A stretch of DNA of 64,000 bases from Candidatus Kapaibacterium sp. (GTDB taxonomy: Bacteria > Bacteroidota > Ignavibacteria > Kapaibacteriales > UBA2268): positions 1,835,950-1,899,949 of the forward strand of contig CP058732.1 in NCBI GenBank assembly GCA_013414795.1. The letters are read 5' to 3'. Shown here in pieces: positions 17,598-26,723 of the stretch. A program made the position numbers and the translations under genes. The notes under the pieces are model-generated. The model worked only from the letters and a program-made list of their open reading frames with translations, was not told where the DNA came from and ran no database searches. Each line of letters starts with the position of its first letter. The stretch's first letter is position 1.

Positions 17598-17624
17598 CAA
17601 AATTACGAATTTTGCTAATGGCAA
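17598..17624 (-). promoter_or_regulatory. Candidate leuS promoter, carries the module shared with yebC
   Basis: On the minus strand TTG (17624-17622), a 16-base spacer, then TAATTTTG (17605-17598), 27 bp before the ATG. The surrounding 18 bases (17613-17596) are identical to those before yebC. Confidence 0.5.
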
Positions 17625-17688
17625 ATTTTAAAATAATTTTTTAAACTTATTGTCTTTATCTTTGGTTATGGAGAAAAAAACAACACAA

Positions 17689-17715
17689 TTGCCTATCGAA
17701 TTATTTTCTACTTTG
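17689..17715 (+). promoter_or_regulatory. Candidate porU promoter
   Basis: TTG (17689-17691), 17-base spacer, TACTTTG (17709-17715), one base shorter than the TAnnTTTG consensus. It lies 29 bp before the porU ATG, which also has GAGGAG as ribosome binding site. Confidence 0.3.
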
Positions 17716-17744
17716 TAGTAATTTTGACATTTTGAGGAGTTTGA

Positions 17745-20700
17745 ATGAAAAGCAGATTGCTTTTTGTTCTTGTACTTTGTCTATACTTTTGTAGCATCAA
17801 AAGTGCTTTTGGATTCAATACCATTTTCACAATCGAAGAAGAAACTCTTACGACACTGAAAATTAAAGTTTCGCCAAAATTGACTGGCTTTGATACAATC
17901 GTATCAAGTGGCAAAAAATATTTAATTCCACAATTCCAAGAAGCAACTGTCATTGAAAATATTAACAACCAACCTTTCTCTGTTTACACAAAATTATTAG
18001 CAGTACCCGATTCAAACTCATTCCACCTACTCAAAGCGAATGCCACAGAGTTATTCGAGTACGAAGGGAGTTTAGCACGCGAAGAAATGTTTAACATTCC
18101 CAATGCTTCAACTAATCCAACTCAAGAAAAAAAATCGATAGACTTGGAGAATAAATGGGCTTATATTGAATATCTTGGCATTGGTAGAAATATTCCACTT
18201 GCAAAACTAAACGTGATTTTAGCAAAGAATTCCGAAAATGGAAAGTCAATCATCATCCCAAAAGAAATTATTGTTGAAATTACTTTTCCCCAAGTTGTTA
18301 AAAACACCTCAAATGAAAAGATTTACCAAAACATAATTAATCCAAACCAAGCAAAAAATTGGATTATTACATATTTTCAAAATGAACCCAAATCCCACGA
18401 TTTCGATTACCCACTTTCGAACAACAACGATTTTCTAAAAATAAAAATCGACAAAGAAGGAATATATAAAATCGATGCTGGAATGTTAACTTCTTTGGGA
18501 ATAAACATTCCCACGCAATTCATCAACACAATAAAACTCTATGGTAGTAATGGTAAACCTCTTGTCGAACCACCAATAGATCCCCCGAAGAGCAGTTTAA
18601 ATCAGATTCCAATAATTGTAAAAACTAAACCAAATGGTGAGTTAGATTATATTCTTTTCTATGCTATTGGTACTAAAGGCTTTGAATATACGAATGGGAA
18701 ATTTAAAAATTATCAAAACCCATACTCAAATTCAAATTACTACCTTCTCACTTGGGGTGGAAATGAAGGGCTTCGAATTCAGCCAGCCCAAGAACCCAAC
18801 GAATGTACCCAACCAATTGTCCCGCAATATTATACCGAAAGAATTGTCTACAGCGAAGAAATAACAAACCCCTTTAATAGTGGCTCTGGAAGAATATGGT
18901 TCGGAGCAAGTATTTTCCCAAGATACTTTACGAACCCGTTACCCGATTTATATCGAAATGGAACTATTCTATATCGTTTCTATGTTGCACAAAACTATTC
19001 CGACGTAATAGATAATTTATTTGGTCAATTCTCATTTTACGAAGGACAAAATTTACTTGGAGAAATATCCATCCCCCGTTGTGCAAATTACGAAGAAGCA
19101 AAAGCAAGAGAATTTGAAACAACTTTAAATGCCAATTTAATACCATCGGATAGCAGAAGTTATCTTCGAATTGAATATTCTTCTCCTGTTGGCGCATCAA
19201 GCAGTGCCACACCATTTTTCAACTGGTACGAAATTCACTACCCAAGATCGTTTAAAGCACTGGATAAATCAATTGGTTTCTATACAGAACCAAATTCCAG
19301 TGGCTGTTATGAATATCAAATAATTGGTTTTGATGGCGAAACAATTGGATTTGATGTAACAGATCCAACGCAACCCCAGCAACTTTTTAACCGCTCGGTT
19401 GTATTAAATACTTTCACATTTAGAACCAGTCTCGATTCGGGAGTTGTTAAAAGATTCTACATTTCATCTAACTTTTTAAAACCAGAAATCGAAAAAATTA
19501 ATTTGCAAAATTTAAGGACAACTGCGTTGAATTCGGATGTAATTGTCATCACTCATAAATCGCTTCTAAACAGTGCTAATAAATACAAAGAATTTAGAGA
19601 AAAAACCTCCCGGTTAAGAATTTCAGTCGTTTTAATCGATGACATTTTCAATGAATATGCATATGGTGTTCCAGATCCTATGGCAATAAGATATTTTTTA
19701 GCGGACGCTTTGCAAAAATGGGAAGTTAAGCCCTTCTATGTTGTTCTTTGGGGAGATGGACACTACGATTTTAGGGGAATTTCAACAAAAAAGATCAATT
19801 ACATTCCAGCATTCCAAATTGCCGATGATAGAACTTCTTTTAACTCTACTGTAAGTTATACCAGCGATGATTGTTATGCTTTTCTTCTTGGCAACGACTG
19901 GGTGATCGATATTTCAATCGCCAGAATTCCTATTTACGATGATCAAACTGGTGTGCTTTACGTCGAAAAATTAAAAACCTACGAAAACCAGCAAGACAAA
20001 ACAAAATGGAGAAGTTCTGCTCTATTCTGTGCTGATGACAGTCCCCAATCAAAAAATACTTACGACGGAAGTCTTCATACCCAAGATTCCGAAATAATTT
20101 GTAACGCTTTTGTACCAAAAGATATTTTTATAAAAAAAATCTATTTGCCTGAATACCCAACTGAAAACTTACCTGGTGGACGTCGGAAGCCATTGGCTAC
20201 TGCCGATTTGGTTCGAACTATTAATGAAGGAACTTTTCTGGTAAATTGGGTTGGTCACGGAAATCCACGTGTTTGGGCACACGAAGAACTTTTTGACCGC
20301 GATCAAACAATTTCCTTGCTTTCGAACATAAACAAATTATTCATTAATATTGCTGCAACTTGCGACTTCGGTCGTTTCGATATGACGGAAATAAGAAGCG
20401 GGTCAGAAGAACTTCTGTTTTACAAAAAAGGCGGTGCAATTGCTTGTTTTGCCGCCACAAGGGCAGTTTATACCACAGACAATAGAATTTTCAATCAAAA
20501 TATCATTCAACAAATTTTCGCTCGAAAGCCAAACGGTCGTTTTCAAACTCTTGGTGAGTCATATTTCAACGTTAAACAAGTTTCAATCGGGGAAAATCAT
20601 CGCAAATATTTGTTATTTGGCGACCCGCTTGTTACTCCAATTATACCAGAATATTCGGTTTCATTAACAAAAGTTAACGATTACAATTTAACGAATTTTC

Positions 20701-21737
20701 CCAAAGATAGTGCAATTGGGGTTAAAGCCTATTCAATACTGAAAATCGAGGGGAAAATAACTGAACCCGGGACCGATTCAATTGTTTCCAATTTTAACGG
20801 ATTAGTCGAAGTTGTAATTAACGATGTTGGATATACGAAAATTGTTAACGACATAGATAACACTAAACATAGCATTTACAAAGATGGGGGAATAATTTCC
20901 AAAGGGGTTGTAAAAGTCGAAAATGGTAAATTTAGTGGAGAATTTTACTTAACCGACGAAGTCAATTTCTTAAAAGGTAATTTAACAATAAGATTTTTCG
21001 CAAAAGATACATTGAATAATCTTTTTGCAAAAGGCGCTGAACAAAGATTGAGAATAACTGGAATCGAAACTTCGAACACATTTATTGACACTGATCCTCC
21101 GAAAATCTCCATATTCCTTGATGATACTACATTTATATCGGGAGATTTGGTTAGCAACCCCCCAACCCTAATTGTTAAACTTTACGATAACACTGCCATA
21201 AATACCACTGGCGTTGGCATTGGACACTTGATTGAGGCTTGGATCGATGATAATCCAGAATCAATCGATTTGACAAATGAATACGAAAGTTCACCAGATA
21301 ATCCACGCGAGGGCTTTGTAAAGAAATTATTACCAACTTTGCAACCGGGAAGACATTCCTTAAAAGTAAGGGCTTGGGACATTTTCAACAACTTTACTAT
21401 TGATTCTGTGTATTTTCAAATCTTGGATCTAAACGATGGAATAACTCTTTCGAATCCAAAAGTTACACCTCAACCTGCTTCAAATTCAGTTATTTTCAAG
21501 GTTCAACATACATTGAATACTCCCTACGAAGTGCAAATTGAAATTTTCAACACATTTGGACAAAAAATTTACAGGAAAGCATTAGATTTAAATCGACTTA
21601 GAAATTTTGAAATCTTTTACGATTGTACGGACGAGGCTGGAAATTTAATTCCAAGCGGTGTTTACTTGTACAAAATATCTGTTTCTACAACAAACAAAAA
21701 TGCTTCAATTTTTGGTAAATTTGCAATTGTAAGGTAA
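17745..21737 (+). CDS. porU: Type IX secretion system sortase PorU (C25 peptidase family)
   Basis: 1330 residues with an N-terminal signal peptide (about 1-23). PorU cleaves sorting domains from T9SS cargo at the cell surface and attaches the cargo to anionic lipopolysaccharide. The gingipain-type catalytic dyad is visible: His838 in NWVGHGNPRVW and Cys873 in AATCDFGRFD, 35 residues apart as in C25 enzymes. Upstream of it are the LLWGDGHYDF-like strand (VVLWGDGHYDF) and DPMAIRYFLADAL. The C-terminus (about 1240-1330) is a FlgD/sorting-domain-like Ig fold ending SGVYLYKISV. porV follows 33 bp downstream, the expected partner. GAGGAG precedes the ATG. Confidence 0.93.
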   Translation: MKSRLLFVLVLCLYFCSIKSAFGFNTIFTIEEETLTTLKIKVSPKLTGFDTIVSSGKKYLIPQFQEATVIENINNQPFSVYTKLLAVPDSNSFHLLKANATELFEYEGSLAREEMFNIPNASTNPTQEKKSIDLENKWAYIEYLGIGRNIPLAKLNVILAKNSENGKSIIIPKEIIVEITFPQVVKNTSNEKIYQNIINPNQAKNWIITYFQNEPKSHDFDYPLSNNNDFLKIKIDKEGIYKIDAGMLTSLGINIPTQFINTIKLYGSNGKPLVEPPIDPPKSSLNQIPIIVKTKPNGELDYILFYAIGTKGFEYTNGKFKNYQNPYSNSNYYLLTWGGNEGLRIQPAQEPNECTQPIVPQYYTERIVYSEEITNPFNSGSGRIWFGASIFPRYFTNPLPDLYRNGTILYRFYVAQNYSDVIDNLFGQFSFYEGQNLLGEISIPRCANYEEAKAREFETTLNANLIPSDSRSYLRIEYSSPVGASSSATPFFNWYEIHYPRSFKALDKSIGFYTEPNSSGCYEYQIIGFDGETIGFDVTDPTQPQQLFNRSVVLNTFTFRTSLDSGVVKRFYISSNFLKPEIEKINLQNLRTTALNSDVIVITHKSLLNSANKYKEFREKTSRLRISVVLIDDIFNEYAYGVPDPMAIRYFLADALQKWEVKPFYVVLWGDGHYDFRGISTKKINYIPAFQIADDRTSFNSTVSYTSDDCYAFLLGNDWVIDISIARIPIYDDQTGVLYVEKLKTYENQQDKTKWRSSALFCADDSPQSKNTYDGSLHTQDSEIICNAFVPKDIFIKKIYLPEYPTENLPGGRRKPLATADLVRTINEGTFLVNWVGHGNPRVWAHEELFDRDQTISLLSNINKLFINIAATCDFGRFDMTEIRSGSEELLFYKKGGAIACFAATRAVYTTDNRIFNQNIIQQIFARKPNGRFQTLGESYFNVKQVSIGENHRKYLLFGDPLVTPIIPEYSVSLTKVNDYNLTNFPKDSAIGVKAYSILKIEGKITEPGTDSIVSNFNGLVEVVINDVGYTKIVNDIDNTKHSIYKDGGIISKGVVKVENGKFSGEFYLTDEVNFLKGNLTIRFFAKDTLNNLFAKGAEQRLRITGIETSNTFIDTDPPKISIFLDDTTFISGDLVSNPPTLIVKLYDNTAINTTGVGIGHLIEAWIDDNPESIDLTNEYESSPDNPREGFVKKLLPTLQPGRHSLKVRAWDIFNNFTIDSVYFQILDLNDGITLSNPKVTPQPASNSVIFKVQHTLNTPYEVQIEIFNTFGQKIYRKALDLNRLRNFEIFYDCTDEAGNLIPSGVYLYKISVSTTNKNASIFGKFAIVR

Positions 21738-21770
21738 AATATTCGTTTTTAAATCTGATTTGGAGGTTTT

Positions 21771-22877
21771 ATGAATAAGAAAAAAATTAAAATTGGAATC
21801 GCCACTTTGATATTTGCTCTTTTTGCAAGTATCAATTTGTTTTCGCAAGCCGGGGGTGCTTCTGTTCTATTTATTTCAATTCCCCCTGATGCTCGCGCCA
21901 GCGGAATGGGAGAAGTGGGAACTGCAATAGCCGATGATATTAATGCCATTTATTGGAACCCTGGTGGGTTAGGCTTCCTTCGTTACGTTCAAAAAGGATT
22001 CGACCCAGATGATGTAGTTCCGTTCCGCCAAATTTCACTTTCTTTCTCCAAGTGGCTTCCTATGTTCAACGCAGATTTATATTATAGTTATGGTACAGTT
22101 GGGCAATTCTTCGAGGCTTTGGACGGAACGCTAACTTTCAATTTCATTTTTATGCATCTGGGTGAATTTACCCGGACCGACATAAACGGCAACGCTCTTG
22201 GAAAATTCCGTTCTAATGAATTCGCAGTTGGCATAGCCTATGGAACGGAAGTTGCAAAAGACTTAGGTATTGGAGTGCAATTGAGATACATCCAATCCAA
22301 TTTAGCACCTGCAAGTGCACTTTCTGGTGGCGATGCTGGGATCGGACGAACTGCCTCGTTCGATTTGGGAATTCTATGGAAACCAAAGGAACTTAATGTT
22401 TTCGGAACAGACATTGGAAACATCTTTTCCATTGGTCTGAACCTGCAAAACGTCGGTCCTAAAATCACTTACAGAAAAGAATCCGATCCAATTCCAACTA
22501 CCCTTCGCATTGGAACCGCTTTCAATATTCTTAAAGATGAATACAACGACTTGAAATTTGCCTTGGATATATCGAAACTTTTGGTTTACCGAACAGAATT
22601 GTCAAGCGATCCAGTGCCAAAATCATTTATCACTGCTTGGCGAAATCCTGGTGTTGAACTTGCATTTGGAGCCGAGTATTGGTATGAAAATTTAATTGCA
22701 TTACGGGCTGGGTACTTTACTGAACCTTCTGCTTTGGGTAATCGTAAATATTGGAATTTTGGAGCAGGCCTTCGCTACGACATCTTTCGATTAGATTTTA
22801 GTTTCATCAACCCAGTCGAAGAAAACCATCCTCTTGCAAACACAATGCGATTTACTTTGCTTATAGACTGGAAATGA
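21771..22877 (+). CDS. porV: PorV/PorQ-family outer-membrane protein
   Basis: 368 residues, with a signal peptide (about 1-25, ending LFSQA) followed by a FadL-like beta-barrel. The N-terminus of the mature protein carries the family signature: FISIPPDARASGMGEVGTA then NAIYWNPGGLGFL. PorV shuttles T9SS cargo from the translocon to the PorU attachment complex. TTGGAGG precedes the ATG; the 33-bp gap to porU indicates an operon. A strong terminator follows. Confidence 0.92.
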   Translation: MNKKKIKIGIATLIFALFASINLFSQAGGASVLFISIPPDARASGMGEVGTAIADDINAIYWNPGGLGFLRYVQKGFDPDDVVPFRQISLSFSKWLPMFNADLYYSYGTVGQFFEALDGTLTFNFIFMHLGEFTRTDINGNALGKFRSNEFAVGIAYGTEVAKDLGIGVQLRYIQSNLAPASALSGGDAGIGRTASFDLGILWKPKELNVFGTDIGNIFSIGLNLQNVGPKITYRKESDPIPTTLRIGTAFNILKDEYNDLKFALDISKLLVYRTELSSDPVPKSFITAWRNPGVELAFGAEYWYENLIALRAGYFTEPSALGNRKYWNFGAGLRYDIFRLDFSFINPVEENHPLANTMRFTLLIDWK

Positions 22878-22902
22878 TATTAATATTTTTATTAATAAAG
22901 CA

Positions 22903-22933
22903 AGAGCCTCGAAATTCGAGGCTCTTTTTTTTT
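22903..22933 (+). terminator. Rho-independent terminator after porV
   Basis: AGAGCCTCGA (22903-22912) pairs with TCGAGGCTCT (22916-22925) followed by nine T. It lies between converging porV and the porin-like gene; on the minus strand the T-run is poor, so it mainly serves porV. Confidence 0.92.
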
Positions 22934-22947
22934 GTCTAACAAATAAC

Positions 22948-24168
22948 TTAGAAAATATACATAAATGCTATTTGTCCTCGAACGTTAGTTACACTTTTGG
23001 TATTATTTACTTTCCCTTTGTCATTTCTATCAGGAGTTCCAAAGTTTGCATTCATAATTTCAACTTCCCCAGAAATTTTTACTTTTCCAAGTGTAAACTG
23101 AATTCTGGGTGAAACCCGAATTAAATCTGCAACATCTTCATTTCTACCGAAGAAGGTTTGATAATTGTCCTTTGTTCCTAAGTTCTTAGAATATCCACCA
23201 AAAATTCCATATTCAACATCTTTCCCGTAAGAAATGTCTGCCCAAAGGCTAAGATTTCTATTTGGAGTATATTCCCATTTGTCTTGGGTAGCATCTTTTA
23301 CGGCATAACCACCAAGCATTATCATTTCGGTAAGATTTTCGCCAAGGACACCTTCTGCTTTGAAAGAAAAGTCCCCAAATGCTAATTTCATAAAGCCAAT
23401 AAAGGACAATCCATCAATTGTCTCGTCAGTAGTTTTGCCGCTTGCCGTCTTAATTCTTGGAGCAAGTTGTTTGAAATCCACCCCACCACCAATAAGAGAA
23501 CTACCAAATAAGTTGATTTGAACTTGGGCATTTAGATTTGGAATAACAGCATTTCTTAGATATGTAGTTGAATTTCCATCTGGTCCAGGACTTTGAAAGT
23601 CTCGTTGGCTTGCAGCAGTTAAAATAACTTTAACTGGGTCGAATTTTGTTACAAATCGTAATTGGGGCGAGCGAATAAACGGTTGGAATGGTGCCCCAGT
23701 ATTAAATCCTACGACGCCAGGATAACATTCCACTACGAACATTGGATGCCAATATTGACCTGCAAGAAATTCAAAATTGTCCCAGGTGAATTTCAAAAAG
23801 GCATGACGCAATCGGAGTGTGTTAATCGTAGCATCTGTTGAACCGAAAAACTCGGTTTCGAAATATGCCATAGACTTTGCACCAAGAACATCGGGACCAA
23901 TAATGGTGCCAGCAAGACGAGTTTGAATAGACAAGATATTGAAGTTTGGCTTGGCGTTGATATCCTTGTTGTCGGCGTCGAGGATTTCTTTCTTTGGAAT
24001 AATTGAAAAATGTCCTTCGCGAAGTTGGTCGATTTGCCTCGAGTCGAAAAGTACGTCTGTCTTAACATAACCTGACCATTTCAAGGTAACTACATCACTT
24101 TTTTGAGCAAACGCAGCGAGTGAAAAAATTGTGAACAATAAAACTGCTGAATTAACTAAACGTTTCAT
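22948..24168 (-). CDS. Porin-like outer-membrane beta-barrel protein
   Basis: 406 residues. A signal peptide (residues 1-21, LAAFA-QKSD) is followed by alternating amphipathic strands typical of DcaP/porin-like barrels: WSGYVKTDVLFDSRQ, LRLRHAFLKFTWDNFEFLAGQYWHPMF, SPQLRFVTKF, and a C-terminal strand ending in Phe (VRGQIAFMYIF). The terminal aromatic is what the Bam machinery recognises. AGGGAG lies before the ATG, and the gene starts 9 bp after the upstream glycosyltransferase stop, so it may be co-transcribed with it. The substrate is unknown. Confidence 0.8.
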   Translation of the reverse strand: MKRLVNSAVLLFTIFSLAAFAQKSDVVTLKWSGYVKTDVLFDSRQIDQLREGHFSIIPKKEILDADNKDINAKPNFNILSIQTRLAGTIIGPDVLGAKSMAYFETEFFGSTDATINTLRLRHAFLKFTWDNFEFLAGQYWHPMFVVECYPGVVGFNTGAPFQPFIRSPQLRFVTKFDPVKVILTAASQRDFQSPGPDGNSTTYLRNAVIPNLNAQVQINLFGSSLIGGGVDFKQLAPRIKTASGKTTDETIDGLSFIGFMKLAFGDFSFKAEGVLGENLTEMIMLGGYAVKDATQDKWEYTPNRNLSLWADISYGKDVEYGIFGGYSKNLGTKDNYQTFFGRNEDVADLIRVSPRIQFTLGKVKISGEVEIMNANFGTPDRNDKGKVNNTKSVTNVRGQIAFMYIF

Positions 24169-24177
24169 AAGTACTCC

Positions 24178-25143
24178 CTAAATTGTTTGTAAAAATGAAA
24201 TGATTGAAGAAATAATTTGGGAAATGGGAATGGTTTGTATACCTGGATCACCTTTTTCTGCCCTCACGACAGCACATAAATTGTTATTTGGATGAAACTT
24301 ATAGAAAAATTCGTCCAAACCGCTATAAAAAGCAAGAGTTTTCTTGGAGTAAGCAGTTGCGATATGCACAATCGAGGTATCGGGTGTAATAACTGCACGA
24401 GAATTTTCAATTAATGGGAACACATCAAGAATGTTCCTCGAAAAATACAAGTATGGATGAAAGTACTTTCCTCTCAAATTTAATGCTCTTTCGGTATCTT
24501 TGTAATCAAAAGTTAACACCAATGGAAAATTGAATTCGATTTGCGAGAAAATCTCATTCAATGCTTTATCACTAAATGTTTTACGGGGCTGGCTAGCAGA
24601 AATATTAAAAACAATGTAGTCGAATGATTTTAAATTGTTTTCCTTTAAAAAATTAGCAAAGTAGTCATTATTATCCCTTGAATAAAACAATTGGGGTTTG
24701 GGAATTTCATCATCTTCCAGTTTAATTCCCAAAAACTCGAAAGCACGAAATATTCTTTGTGTAAAATGCAATTTCGAGTTTAGTTTTTCATCTGGTATCT
24801 CAATATCAAATATTTTTTTGTTTCGATTTAAACCAACTTTTGTATCTGCTCGAACAATTTGTGAAATAATACTACCTTCTCTTGAAAAATGGTCTTTTGG
24901 ATTGACAAAAACGTTGAACTTGCGTGTACGCAAATAAAAAATGTTCCTTAAAAGTAAATGTGGTAATTTACTCCAAATCAATATTTTCGAAACATAAGGA
25001 TTATGTTTAATAATTAAATGATTTCTATGACCTGCGATAAAATTAATTTTTGCTTCGGGAAAATGATTTTTTATTGCGGAGATTATTGGTGTAGCAAGAA
25101 TCATATCGCCGTAAGTTCCCAATTGTAATATGCAAATTTCCAT
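24178..25143 (-). CDS. Glycosyltransferase family 9 (heptosyltransferase-like), second copy
   Basis: 321 residues. The N-terminal LQLGTYGDMILATPIISAIKNHFP replaces the usual GDxL nucleotide-sugar fold opening, and the C-terminal ITPDTSIVHIATAY is the family's donor-binding signature. Such enzymes add heptose or related sugars to lipopolysaccharide core from the cytoplasmic side. It starts directly after the stop of the neighbouring family 9 gene, so the two are translationally coupled. The sugar donor cannot be assigned. Confidence 0.85.
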   Translation of the reverse strand: MEICILQLGTYGDMILATPIISAIKNHFPEAKINFIAGHRNHLIIKHNPYVSKILIWSKLPHLLLRNIFYLRTRKFNVFVNPKDHFSREGSIISQIVRADTKVGLNRNKKIFDIEIPDEKLNSKLHFTQRIFRAFEFLGIKLEDDEIPKPQLFYSRDNNDYFANFLKENNLKSFDYIVFNISASQPRKTFSDKALNEIFSQIEFNFPLVLTFDYKDTERALNLRGKYFHPYLYFSRNILDVFPLIENSRAVITPDTSIVHIATAYSKKTLAFYSGLDEFFYKFHPNNNLCAVVRAEKGDPGIQTIPISQIISSIISFLQTI

Positions 25144-26208
25144 TTAAATCTCAACTAATTGCGCAAACTTTTCGAATGCAAATTCTGGTGTAATGTCCGA
25201 ATAGGAATCCTTTTTAGAAACAATTGCCTTAAATTTTGTATTAATAGGATACCAGGGCATTCCATATTGCTCGCCTACAAATGTATAAAAAACAAGCACT
25301 GGAATTTTAAATGCAGATGCTAAATGAACTACCGAAGTATCTGGTGTGATTAAAAAATCACAACTGGCTACCATTGAAACAAACTCATCAAAGTCCTTTG
25401 TAAAAGGTGCAATTTGAATATTTTGCTTATGACTAAAAAAAGATATTTCATTTTTGTAACTGGAAGTCCCAAATAATACAATTTCAAAAGAATATTTTGA
25501 ATTTATCAATTCAATCAATTTTGCAAAATTGTCAATTCCCCAGAATTTCGATTTTGATGAACCAGCAAGTACAATCCCAAGCCTCTTGGATTTTTTTTGT
25601 GGTAGTGGATTTTCTTTGGTTAGTGGGTATTCTAATTCATTATTAACATTTTGGGGATTAATTCCAAAAGGCAAAAGCAAATGGAAAATTCTTTCAACTA
25701 TATGGTTTTCCATTTTGTTAGGTAAAGGAACTACAAAAGAATAAACGTTTCGATTTTCTTTATCAAAGCCCAACGAAAATTTTGGTTTGATTGCTCGAAT
25801 AATTATGCTCGATGTAAATGATGGATTGTCAAAAAGGTCAATAACTAATTCATACCCAATATTTCTTATCTTTAAAATAGTATCAACTTTTGCAAACAAA
25901 TTTCTGGGGAAAACAAAAATATCATCTACATATTTTTGAATGCAAGTTTTTGCAACAATATTGCGATGACTTAAAAGAATACCAATTCTTTTTTGTGGAA
26001 ATTTTTCCCTTAAAGTTCTAACAAACGGAACGGAAACAAGCAAATCGCCAATTCTATCTTGTCTTAAAATCAAAATATTTTTTGTATTAAGTAATTCATT
26101 TTGAATGCTTTGGATAATTTGTGGATTTTTTTTACTTCTTTTCTGAAATACAAAATTTTTGAGTTTAGATTTTACAAAATTTTCGAATCCTTTTAGAAGA
26201 TTAGACAT
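25144..26208 (-). CDS. Glycosyltransferase family 9 (heptosyltransferase-like), first copy
   Basis: 354 residues. A basic N-terminal extension of about 45 residues precedes ILILRQDRIGDLLVSVPFVRTLREKFP, the ADP-heptose-type GT9 opening; LITPDTSVVHLASAF near 295 is the donor-site motif. It shares this architecture with the following gene. The annotated ATG (26208-26206) directly follows a terminator hairpin and its T-run and has no ribosome binding site, so either translation is unusual or the true start lies downstream, in the poorly conserved extension. A role in envelope polysaccharide assembly is inferred. Confidence 0.82.
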   Translation of the reverse strand: MSNLLKGFENFVKSKLKNFVFQKRSKKNPQIIQSIQNELLNTKNILILRQDRIGDLLVSVPFVRTLREKFPQKRIGILLSHRNIVAKTCIQKYVDDIFVFPRNLFAKVDTILKIRNIGYELVIDLFDNPSFTSSIIIRAIKPKFSLGFDKENRNVYSFVVPLPNKMENHIVERIFHLLLPFGINPQNVNNELEYPLTKENPLPQKKSKRLGIVLAGSSKSKFWGIDNFAKLIELINSKYSFEIVLFGTSSYKNEISFFSHKQNIQIAPFTKDFDEFVSMVASCDFLITPDTSVVHLASAFKIPVLVFYTFVGEQYGMPWYPINTKFKAIVSKKDSYSDITPEFAFEKFAQLVEI

Positions 26209-26241
26209 AAAAAATGGCTCTTTTGAAAAATCAAAAGAGCC
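26209..26241 (-). terminator. Terminator between the HMA gene and the glycosyltransferases
   Basis: On the minus strand GGCTCTTTTGA (26241-26231), loop TTTT, TCAAAAGAGCC (26226-26216), then ATTTTTT. It ends the HMA-domain gene and abuts the ATG of the next gene at 26208. Confidence 0.88.
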
Positions 26242-26267
26242 AAATTAAACAAAATTTAAGTTTAAAC

Positions 26268-26663
26268 TTACTTCTTATCAGATTTCTTATCGGATTTATT
26301 TTCTTTGCATTTTGGGTCATCATTTTTGCCTTTGCAATCCACATCTTTGTGTTCTTTTAATTGATATTCTTTGTCGCCTTCGTAAACTTTTGCGTCATAT
26401 CCGATTTTTTGTAATGCAGAAATTAAAGATTCAACCTTTGTCATTTCATCATCAAACTTAACCAATGCAATTTTGGTAGGTAAGTCTAAATTTGCTTCTT
26501 GAACGCCATCGATTTTCTTCAATGCCTTTTCGATTTTTGTCTTACATCCTGCACAGTGAGCATTGGTGATAAGTTTTACTTCTGTAACTTTTGCAAAAGT
26601 AGCGAAGGGAAGAAGTAATGCAATTGCTACGAATGTTGCTACGATAAATGTTGTTCTTTTCAT
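26268..26663 (-). CDS. Exported heavy-metal-associated (HMA) domain protein
   Basis: 131 residues from ATG 26663, chosen over the upstream ATG 26687 because AAGGA lies 5 bases before it and it starts directly with the signal peptide (MKRTTFIVATFVAIALLLPFATFA). The ferredoxin-like HMA domain (about 25-95) has the metal-binding pair Cys37 and Cys40 in NAHCAGC, where a Met is usual two residues before the first Cys. The last 30 residues are rich in Lys and Asp with two more Cys and could also bind metal. A periplasmic copper or other metal carrier is likely. TAATTTG lies upstream and a terminator follows. Confidence 0.85.
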   Translation of the reverse strand: MKRTTFIVATFVAIALLLPFATFAKVTEVKLITNAHCAGCKTKIEKALKKIDGVQEANLDLPTKIALVKFDDEMTKVESLISALQKIGYDAKVYEGDKEYQLKEHKDVDCKGKNDDPKCKENKSDKKSDKK

Positions 26664-26692
26664 TTTTCCTTGGGATTTGTGAAACAAAAACG

Positions 26693-26699
26693 CAAATTA
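26693..26699 (-). promoter_or_regulatory. Candidate -7 element of the HMA-domain gene
   Basis: TAATTTG on the minus strand, 29 bp before the preferred ATG 26663, with the same core as the sucD element. No obvious TTG at -33. Confidence 0.3.
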
Positions 26700-26723
26700 A
26701 GAAAAAATATTCTTCTAACAAAA

